From: Stenotrophomonas hibiscicola ATCC 19867 | GTDB taxonomy: Bacteria; Pseudomonadota; Gammaproteobacteria; Xanthomonadales; Xanthomonadaceae | Length of the DNA: 64,000 nucleotides | Direction: 5' to 3' | NCBI RefSeq assembly: GCF_000382065.1 | Contig: NZ_KB907498.1 | Location: 1-64,000 of the forward strand | Shown here: positions 56,534-64,000 of the stretch, in pieces | Layout: the number at the start of each line of letters is the position of its first letter | Position numbering within the stretch: the stretch's first letter is position 1 | Notes under the pieces: model-generated | Database searches by the model: none | What the model was told of the DNA's origin: nothing | What the model saw: only the letters and a program-made list of their open reading frames with translations | Program-made: the position numbers and the translations under genes

Positions 56534-57027
56534 CAGCGGACAGGCTCGGCGGGGCCGGGACGCGATGCCGGCTCGGTCAAAGAAGGAGTTGCGATGCCAT
56601 CAGGCGGCGGCATTGTGCCGTCCACGCCCGGCGTGGGCAATGCACGCAGGCGACGCAGCAGGCGCAGGAAGGCCTGGCGGATCTCGTCGTTGCTGGCGGA
56701 ACGCGCAGTACTACGAGCCACGACGACAAAGTCGCCTGGCTGGATGTCGGTACGTGTCTGACGCAGGATGTCGCGCAGGACGCGCTTGATCCGGTTACGC
56801 CCGACGGCGTTCGGATCGACCTTGCGGGAAACCGCCAGACCCAGCCTGGCCGGCCGGTCAGCCGGCAGCCAGTGCAGGGTCATCAGCGGATCGGACACAC
56901 GGCGGGCGCCGTTGAAGACCGTTGAATATTCGGCACGCGTGCGAACCCGCGCAGAGCGAGGGAATCGCTTGCGCGGGTCTGCAGTATTCACTGTCGAAGG
57001 GATTGCGTCTGCCGCGATGTGCGGCAT
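56533..57027 (-). CDS. rnpA: ribonuclease P protein component (RnpA)
   Basis: Protein subunit of RNase P, which trims tRNA 5' ends. [19 protein letters not shown] is the conserved RNR motif; a basic N-terminal half fits RNA binding. 164 residues, longer than the usual 115-150, with a Pro-rich tail ([10 protein letters not shown]). The start may be ATG 57027, 5 bases after the rpmH stop, or GTG 56991. Confidence 0.93.
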   Translation of the reverse strand: MPHIAADAIPSTVNTADPRKRFPRSARVRTRAEYSTVFNGARRVSDPLMTLHWLPADRPARLGLAVSRKVDPNAVGRNRIKRVLRDILRQTRTDIQPGDFVVVARSTARSASNDEIRQAFLRLLRRLRALPTPGVDGTMPPPDGIATPSLTEPASRPGPAEPVR

Positions 57028-57032
57028 GGCAA

Positions 57033-57173
57033 TCAGGCGCTCAGGACTTTGCGGCCCTTGGCGCGGCGACGCGACAGGATCTTGCGGCCGTCAGCGGTCT
57101 TCATACGGGCACGGAAGCCGTGGTCGCGCTTACGCTTGAGGTTGCTGGGCTGGTAGGTGCGCTTCGTGGCCAT
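57033..57173 (-). CDS. rpmH: ribosomal protein bL34
   Basis: A 46-residue 50S protein, nearly all basic: begins [20 protein letters not shown] and ends [12 protein letters not shown]. First gene of the rpmH-rnpA-yidC operon, with its own promoter at 57213-57242. GAGG lies upstream of the ATG. Confidence 0.97.
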   Translation of the reverse strand: MATKRTYQPSNLKRKRDHGFRARMKTADGRKILSRRRAKGRKVLSA

Positions 57174-57212
57174 TGGGGGCCTCTCGTATGAATGGGACGG
57201 AAAGAACCGGAA

Positions 57213-57242
57213 ATTCTAGAGAGGCCCCCCCCCTCACGTCAA
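57213..57242 (-). promoter_or_regulatory. rpmH operon promoter
   Basis: On the minus strand: -35 TTGACG (57242-57237), an 18-base spacer, -10 TAGAAT (57218-57213). The same -35 is used by the rrn promoters. Confidence 0.75.
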
Positions 57243-57294
57243 CCCCTGGGGACTACGCGAATTCACCGGGCTGTGCAATAGCTGTGGATGTTTT

Positions 57295-57303
57295 TGTGAA
57301 TAA
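57295..57303 (-). promoter_or_regulatory. DnaA box upstream of dnaA
   Basis: TGTGAATAA (reverse: TTATTCACA) fits TTATNCACA exactly. It is 125 bases before the dnaA start, where DnaA autoregulates. A two-mismatch neighbour is at 57283-57291. Confidence 0.65.
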
Positions 57304-57428
57304 GTAGGGGACAAGCATTCCGAAGGCGGGCGCTCGGTGGTAGTCTGAGCCATCCATTTCCCCCCTTTCCGGCCTGTGTCTGGGCGCCTTGTCGCGTCCA
57401 TGCACCGGCCACCGGACGATTATTGCTG

Positions 57429-58760
57429 ATGGATGCCTGGTCCCGTAGTCTCGAGCGCCTCGAAGCGGAGTTCCCGCCGGAAGACGTTCATACCTGGTTG
57501 AAGCCGCTGCAGGCCGATCTGCGCGTGGACAGCCTGGTGCTGTATGCACCAAATGCCTTCATCGTCGACCAGGTCCGCGAGCTGTACCTGGCCCGGATCC
57601 GCGAACTGCTGGCTCACTTCGCCGGTTTCAGCGACGTTTTTCTTGAAATCGGCTCGCGCCCGCGCCCTGTGGAGACGCAGAACGCGCCGGTTTCCACGTC
57701 GTCGGCGCCTGTGTCCAGCGAACCGCAGGTGCCGTTTGCCGGCAATCTGGACAATCACTACACCTTCGCCAACTTCGTCGAAGGCCGCAGCAACCAGCTG
57801 GGCCTGGCCGCCGCCTTCCAGGCAGCGCAGAAGCCGGGCGACCGCGCGCACAACCCGCTGCTGCTGTACGGAGGCACCGGCCTGGGCAAGACCCACCTGA
57901 TGTTCGCCGCCGGCAACGCCATGCGCCAGGCCAATCCGGGCGCGAAGGTGCTGTACCTGCGTTCGGAACAGTTCTTCAGCGCGATGATCCGGGCCCTGCA
58001 GGAAAAGACCATGGATCAGTTCAAGCGCCAGTTCCAGCAGGTCGACGCGCTGCTGATCGATGACATCCAGTTCTTCGCCGGCAAGGACCGCACCCAGGAA
58101 GAGTTCTTCCACACCTTCAACGCGTTGTTCGATGGCAAGCAGCAGATCATCCTGACCTGCGACCGCTATCCGCGCGAGGTCGAAGGCCTGGAAGCGCGCC
58201 TGAAGTCGCGGCTTGCCTGGGGTCTGTCGGTCGCGATCGAACCGCCGGACTTCGAGACCCGCGCCGCGATCGTGCTGGCCAAGGCGCGCGAACGTGGCGC
58301 CGAGATTCCCGATGATGTTGCGTTCCTGATCGCCAAGAAGATGCGCTCCAACGTGCGCGACCTCGAAGGTGCGCTCAATACCCTGACCGCCCGCGCCAAC
58401 TTCACCGGCCGCGCGATCACCACCGAATTCGCCCAGGAAACCCTGCGCGACCTGCTGCGCGCCCAGCAGCAGGCGATCAGCATTCCCAACATCCAGAAAA
58501 CCGTTGCCGACTACTACGGCCTGCAGATCAAGGATCTGCTGTCGAAGCGTCGGACCCGCTCGCTGGCCCGCCCGCGCCAGGTCGCCATGGCCCTGACCAA
58601 GGAACTGACCGAGCACAGCCTGCCCGAGATCGGCGACGCCTTTGCCGGTCGCGATCACACCACGGTGCTGCATGCCTGCCGCCAGATCCGGACCCTGATG
58701 GAAACCGACGGCAAGCTTCGCGAGGACTGGGACAAGCTGATCCGGAAGCTGAGCGAATGA
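57429..58760 (+). CDS. dnaA: chromosomal replication initiator DnaA
   Basis: Binds DnaA boxes and melts the origin. 443 residues: N-terminal domain ([20 protein letters not shown]), short linker (75-105), AAA+ domain with Walker A GGTGLGKT (148-155) and Walker [10 protein letters not shown], and the C-terminal DNA-binding domain with [16 protein letters not shown] 57429 is chosen; TTG 57423 also in frame. Divergent from rpmH. Confidence 0.98.
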   Translation: MDAWSRSLERLEAEFPPEDVHTWLKPLQADLRVDSLVLYAPNAFIVDQVRELYLARIRELLAHFAGFSDVFLEIGSRPRPVETQNAPVSTSSAPVSSEPQVPFAGNLDNHYTFANFVEGRSNQLGLAAAFQAAQKPGDRAHNPLLLYGGTGLGKTHLMFAAGNAMRQANPGAKVLYLRSEQFFSAMIRALQEKTMDQFKRQFQQVDALLIDDIQFFAGKDRTQEEFFHTFNALFDGKQQIILTCDRYPREVEGLEARLKSRLAWGLSVAIEPPDFETRAAIVLAKARERGAEIPDDVAFLIAKKMRSNVRDLEGALNTLTARANFTGRAITTEFAQETLRDLLRAQQQAISIPNIQKTVADYYGLQIKDLLSKRRTRSLARPRQVAMALTKELTEHSLPEIGDAFAGRDHTTVLHACRQIRTLMETDGKLREDWDKLIRKLSE

Positions 58761-59035
58761 TGCACGGATGCCGATGAGGCGTCATCGCACAAAACGGTGC
58801 AGAATCCGGTAGCAAGCGCGGGACACGTTGTGGATAAAAATGGCGTTTGAAATCGCGCTGGAGTTACCCACAGCTTTCCCCACCCTCTGGGGGTCGGTAA
58901 TACAGAGGGTTTCGAGGCCAGAAACTCTTTTATTTACAAAGACTTAGCGTTGTTTTCCAGCGATTCTGTCTCTACCAGCACCACCAAGCTTTTGATTTAT
59001 TCCACATTTTTTAAAGCATAGGGGCACGGAACCAC
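58761..59035. other. dnaA-dnaN spacer, origin candidate
   Basis: 275 bases with a perfect DnaA box TGTGGATAA (58829-58837) and two one-mismatch boxes, TTACCCACA (58864-58872) and TTATTTACA (58930-58938). The last third is AT-rich, with TTTTGATTTATT and TTTTTTAAAGC runs just before dnaN, as for a DNA unwinding element. This is the usual oriC site in many bacteria. Confidence 0.65.
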
Positions 59036-60136
59036 ATGCGTTTCACACTGCAGCGCGAAGCCTTTCTCAAGCCGTTGGCACAGGTCGTCAACGTGGTCGA
59101 ACGCCGCCAGACCCTTCCGGTTCTGGCCAATTTCCTGGTCCAGGTGCAGAACGGCCAGCTGTCGCTGACCGGTACCGACCTGGAAGTGGAGATGGTGTCG
59201 CGGATCGCGGTTGAAGATGCCCAGGACGGCGAAACCACCATTCCCGCCCGCAAACTGTTCGAGATCATCCGCGCCCTGCCCGACGGCAGCCGGATCACCG
59301 TCTCGCAGACCGGTGACAAGATCACCGTGCAGGCCGGTCGCAGCCGCTTCACCCTGGCCACCCTGCCGTCCAATGACTTCCCGTCGGTGGACGAGGTGGA
59401 AGCCACCGAGCGCGTGGCCATCGGCGAAGCAACCCTGAAGGAGCTGATCGAGCGCACCGCGTTCGCGATGGCCCAGCAGGACGTGCGCTACTACCTCAAC
59501 GGCCTGCTGTTCGACCTGCGCGGCGATGCGCTGCGCACCGTCGCCACCGACGGTCATCGCCTGGCCCTTTGCGAAACCGACCTGGCCAAGCCCAGCGGTT
59601 CCAAGCGCCAGATCATCGTGCCGCGCAAGGGCGTGACCGAGCTGCAGCGCCTGCTGGAAAGCGGCGATCGCGAGATCGAGCTGGAAGTTGGCCGTAGCCA
59701 TGTCCGCGTCAAGCGCGACGATGTCACCTTCACCTCGAAGCTGATCGACGGCCGCTTCCCGGATTATGAAGCCGTGATTCCGATCGGTGCCGACCGTGAA
59801 GTGAAGGTGGACCGCGAAGCCCTGCGCGCCTCGCTGCAGCGCGCCGCGATCCTGTCCAACGAGAAGTACCGCGGCATTCGCGTGGAAGTCTCGCCGGGGA
59901 ACCTGAAGATCAGCGCGCACAATCCGGAACAGGAAGAAGCCCAGGAAGAGATCGAAGCTGACACCACGGTCAGTGATCTGGCCATCGGCTTCAACGTGAA
60001 CTACCTGCTGGATGCCCTCTCTGCCCTGCGCGACGAGGAAGTGATCATCCAGCTGCGCGACTCCAACTCCTCGGCGCTGGTGCGTGAATCCAGCAGCGAG
60101 AAGTCGCGCCACGTGGTGATGCCGCTGCGTCTCTGA
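59036..60136 (+). CDS. dnaN: DNA polymerase III beta sliding clamp
   Basis: Ring-shaped processivity clamp. 366 residues in three repeats, opening MRFTLQREAFLKPLAQVVNV and ending HVVMPLRL, with the hydrophobic cleft motif VMPLRL. It follows the origin candidate and ends before a terminator at 60168-60194. Confidence 0.97.
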   Translation: MRFTLQREAFLKPLAQVVNVVERRQTLPVLANFLVQVQNGQLSLTGTDLEVEMVSRIAVEDAQDGETTIPARKLFEIIRALPDGSRITVSQTGDKITVQAGRSRFTLATLPSNDFPSVDEVEATERVAIGEATLKELIERTAFAMAQQDVRYYLNGLLFDLRGDALRTVATDGHRLALCETDLAKPSGSKRQIIVPRKGVTELQRLLESGDREIELEVGRSHVRVKRDDVTFTSKLIDGRFPDYEAVIPIGADREVKVDREALRASLQRAAILSNEKYRGIRVEVSPGNLKISAHNPEQEEAQEEIEADTTVSDLAIGFNVNYLLDALSALRDEEVIIQLRDSNSSALVRESSSEKSRHVVMPLRL

Positions 60137-60145
60137 CGGAAACGC

Positions 60146-60161
60146 TGTTTCACGTGGAACC
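60146..60161. other. parS-like ParB site 1
   Basis: TGTTTCACGTGGAACC matches the parS consensus TGTTNCACGTGNAACM. It lies between the dnaN stop and its terminator. Confidence 0.75.
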
Positions 60162-60167
60162 CAGAAG

Positions 60168-60194
60168 CGCCCGGGACCTCCCGGGCGTTTTTTT
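60168..60194 (+). terminator. dnaN terminator
   Basis: CGCCCGGGA (60168-60176), loop CC, TCCCGGGCG (60179-60187), then seven T. Flanked by two parS-like sites. Confidence 0.92.
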
Positions 60195-60195
60195 A

Positions 60196-60211
60196 TGTTC
60201 CACGTGGAGCA
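60196..60211. other. parS-like ParB site 2
   Basis: TGTTCCACGTGGAGCA: one mismatch (G for A) in the right arm of the parS consensus. Confidence 0.6.
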
Positions 60212-61115
60212 TTGTCGAAACAGATCGGAGAAAGTCCGGACGCGCCCTGCTTGGCTCCAGACCAACTCGATCTCGCTTGCTCGAAGCAACTCAGGATCCA
60301 GGACTCTGGGGGGGTCGCCTTGCAGTGCTCGTCGGGGTCCATGTTTTTGGGGTTCTGGCAGCGAGTTCTTCGCATATCCCACTTCGCTGTCCTGATCTTC
60401 ACTGCTGGAAGCAGCAGATCCTCTTCCTGGAGGAGGTCCTCCGCTTCTGCAAACGGCACTGTCCACAGACCGGCTCGGGGGCAATTTGGGGAAATCCTAG
60501 CTTCTAAATCTGGGTATAAATCTAAAGCGTGGTGGTGATGGTAGAGCCAGATTTCGTGGAAAAATGTATTATCTATTTGTTTTTAAAGGGATTTATGAGC
60601 CTGAAACCCCCTGTATAGAGGGTACTCGGGCTGGGGGGGAACCTGTGGATAGTTTTGAGCGCTTAACAAAAGGGCTTTTTTATCCACAGATTGCCCATAC
60701 CTTGTGTATAAGTCATACATCCCTGCTGTGGACAGCGTGGAACGAGCGTCCTGAATTTCTTGAAATCTGTGGAACCCTCCAAGGCATCGGATCGCAGATT
60801 TGAAGGAATCGGCGGGGTCATCCGTCGGAGCCACCCGCGAGGTGTCCAGCGGGTGGCCCTGCAGTGCTCGCGAAATCGGCGAAATCCGAGGGCCTGGACG
60901 CTGGAACCTCGCGCAGATTTGAAGAAATTTCGGGCCTTTGCAGCCCGGAACGTGCGAGCGCGTCATCCGCATTCCACGTGGAACGCGTCCATCGATGGTG
61001 CAGAAGCTGCACCTTCGGCTCGACCGGCCTGCCACCGCGCCCGGCTTGACCGATGCAGTAAGCTGATGGATTCCCTGCCCCTCTACCGCCTCGTGCGGAT
61101 GGTCTTTCGCGCCCC
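60212..61115. other. long dnaN-recF spacer, second origin candidate
   Basis: About 900 bases without a credible gene. It holds two exact DnaA boxes, TTATCCACA (60680-60688) and TGTGTATAA (60703-60711), a one-mismatch TGTGGATAG (60644-60652), and an AT-rich tract (about 60480-60600, e.g. GTATTATCTATTTG). A parS-like site lies at 60970-60985. Short repeats include GCAGTGCTCG (near 60320 and 60860) and GCAGATTTGAAG (near 60790 and 60912). Frames of up to 150 codons here have neither fitting codon use nor motifs. Confidence 0.55.
60970..60985. other. parS-like ParB site 3
   Basis: CATTCCACGTGGAACG: core TTCCACGTGGAA intact, outer bases differ from consensus. Confidence 0.55.
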
Positions 61116-62210
61116 ATGCAGATCCGCCGCCTCGCCTTGCATCAACTGCGTCGCTTCAGTGCGGTGGACCTGTCGCCCCAGCCGGGATTGAACCTGCTGA
61201 CCGGTGACAACGGTGCCGGCAAGACCAGCGTGCTCGAAGCCCTGCATCTGATGGCGTATGGGCGCAGCTTCCGTGGTCGAGTGCGCGACGGTCTGGTGCG
61301 GCAGGGCCAGGAAGCGCTGGAAATCTTCGTTGAATGGGACGAACAGCGTGCCAATCACCCGCCCCGCCGCCGAAAAGCCGGGTTGCGCCACAGTGGCCAG
61401 GACTGGAAGGGCCGATTGGACGGGGAAGATGTCGCGCAGCTGGGCAATCTCTGCGCAGCACTGGCCGTGGTGACGTTCGAGCCCGGAAGCCACGCACTGG
61501 TCAGTGGTGGTGGCGAACCCCGCCGCCGCTTCCTCGATTGGGGCTTGTTCCACGTGGAACCGGATTTTCTGGCCTTGTGGCGCCGCTACTCCCGGGCGCT
61601 GAAGCAGCGCAACGCCCTGCTCAAGCAGGGCGGGCCGTCGCGGATGCTCGATACCTGGGATCACGAGCTGGCCGAGGCCGGAGAACCGCTGACCAGCCGC
61701 CGCCAGCACTACCTGGAGCGTCTACAGCGGCGCACTGTAGCTTTGGCCGCCAGCCTGGCGCCGCAACTGGGCATCCAGGGATTGGACCTGAGCCCTGGCT
61801 GGCGGCGGCATGAACTTCCGTTGGCCGACGCCCTGCTTCTGGCCCGGGAACGGGACCGGCAGGCCGGGTATACCTCGGTCGGCCCACACCGGGCAGACTG
61901 GAGCGTGGATTTCCAGAGCATTCCTGGTCGCGATGCGCTGTCCCGAGGCCAAGCCAAGCTGACGGCATTGGCATGCCTGCTGGCGCAGGCCGAGGACTAT
62001 GCGGAACAGCGCGGGGAATGGCCGGTGATCGCGCTGGATGATCTGGCGTCGGAACTGGATCGCACTCACCAGGCGCGGGTATTGGAGCGCCTGCTCAATG
62101 GCCCGGCACAGATCTTCATCACCGCCACCGAAACCCCGGCGGCATTGCAGGCGCTGACCGACATCGCCCGGTTCCACGTGGAACATGCACAGATCATGGC
62201 TGTGCCATAG
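61116..62210 (+). CDS. recF: DNA replication and repair protein RecF
   Basis: ATPase that helps load RecA at gaps. 364 residues, Walker [13 protein letters not shown] (29-40) and the C-terminal signature [21 protein letters not shown] with [11 protein letters not shown], quoted in parts. Two parS-like sites are embedded in its coding sequence (61546 and 62170). Confidence 0.95.
   Translation: MQIRRLALHQLRRFSAVDLSPQPGLNLLTGDNGAGKTSVLEALHLMAYGRSFRGRVRDGLVRQGQEALEIFVEWDEQRANHPPRRRKAGLRHSGQDWKGRLDGEDVAQLGNLCAALAVVTFEPGSHALVSGGGEPRRRFLDWGLFHVEPDFLALWRRYSRALKQRNALLKQGGPSRMLDTWDHELAEAGEPLTSRRQHYLERLQRRTVALAASLAPQLGIQGLDLSPGWRRHELPLADALLLARERDRQAGYTSVGPHRADWSVDFQSIPGRDALSRGQAKLTALACLLAQAEDYAEQRGEWPVIALDDLASELDRTHQARVLERLLNGPAQIFITATETPAALQALTDIARFHVEHAQIMAVP
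61546..61561. other. parS-like ParB site 4 (inside recF)
   Basis: TGTTCCACGTGGAACC, exact match to parS, encoding Leu-Phe-His-Val-Glu-Pro in RecF. The same six-base core and flanks recur at 62170. Confidence 0.8.
62170..62185. other. parS-like ParB site 5 (inside recF)
   Basis: GGTTCCACGTGGAACA, reverse of the exact match TGTTCCACGTGGAACC, near the recF 3' end; encodes Phe-His-Val-Glu. Confidence 0.8.
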
Positions 62211-62239
62211 TGGGCACACCAGGGCCGCACAACCCCGGC

Positions 62240-64000
<1,761 letters not shown>

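Noticed and set aside
60583..61035. A 150-codon frame in the dnaN-recF gap
   Set aside because: Crosses DnaA boxes and a parS-like site; the translation shows no protein-like pattern.

Overview
The window spans the chromosomal origin region of a high-GC gammaproteobacterium of the Xanthomonadaceae, most likely Stenotrophomonas (S. maltophilia group). The reasons are the gene order rpmH-rnpA-yidC / dnaA-dnaN-recF-gyrB, protein sequences close to the Xanthomonas/Stenotrophomonas forms, a FUSC-type efflux operon, and many intergenic GTAG-headed palindromes that match the SMAG REP elements known from S. maltophilia. This naming is by recognition; no database search was run.

Region by region. 1-655: the 5' tip of a 16S rRNA gene leaving the window on the left, with a leader and three tandem promoters. 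656-9826: a BenE-type transporter, a GYF_2/DUF2628 membrane protein, a lytic transglycosylase fused to a mutarotase, the ergothioneine pair egtB-egtD, a diguanylate cyclase with an in-frame stop in its N-terminus, a SEC-C/YchJ protein and a TSUP permease. 9924-15478: a three-gene SMC operon (DUF3375-DUF4194-SMC), i.e. JetABC/MksFEB without a JetD nuclease. 15591-22078: folE, two complex hairpin repeats, then a MarR-controlled MarR/AaeX/AaeA/NodT/FUSC efflux operon. 22173-32412: two unrecognised small proteins and recC-recB-recD. 32593-36698: the complete mlaFEDCBA lipid-transport operon. 36784-50539: housekeeping and metabolic genes (glutathione peroxidase, rmuC, GST, MDR oxidoreductase, LysR, LysE, APC permease, M19 dipeptidase, rRNA methyltransferase, TerC behind a yybP-ykoY riboswitch, rhomboid protease, glycerophosphodiesterase). 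50677-57173, all leftward: mnmE, an unusual lipoprotein combining a polysaccharide deacetylase, a caspase fold, an EF-hand-like loop and TPRs, then yidC, rnpA and rpmH. 57429-64000, all rightward: dnaA, dnaN, recF and gyrB (cut by the window end).

Origin functions are concentrated in 57.2-62.2 kb. DnaA-box matches lie before dnaA, between dnaA and dnaN, and in the unusually long dnaN-recF gap. Five parS-like ParB sites lie within 2.04 kb around dnaN and recF. Core genes run away from this region on both sides, as expected for a bidirectional origin. The SMC-like JetABC/MksFEB operon sits about 45 kb away.

The observations I consider most worth follow-up are the deacetylase-caspase-EF-hand-TPR lipoprotein (52030-54702), the nuclease-less Jet/Mks operon, the transglycosylase-mutarotase fusion, the hairpin repeat family with changing stems around a conserved core, the in-frame stop in the diguanylate cyclase, and the parS cluster.
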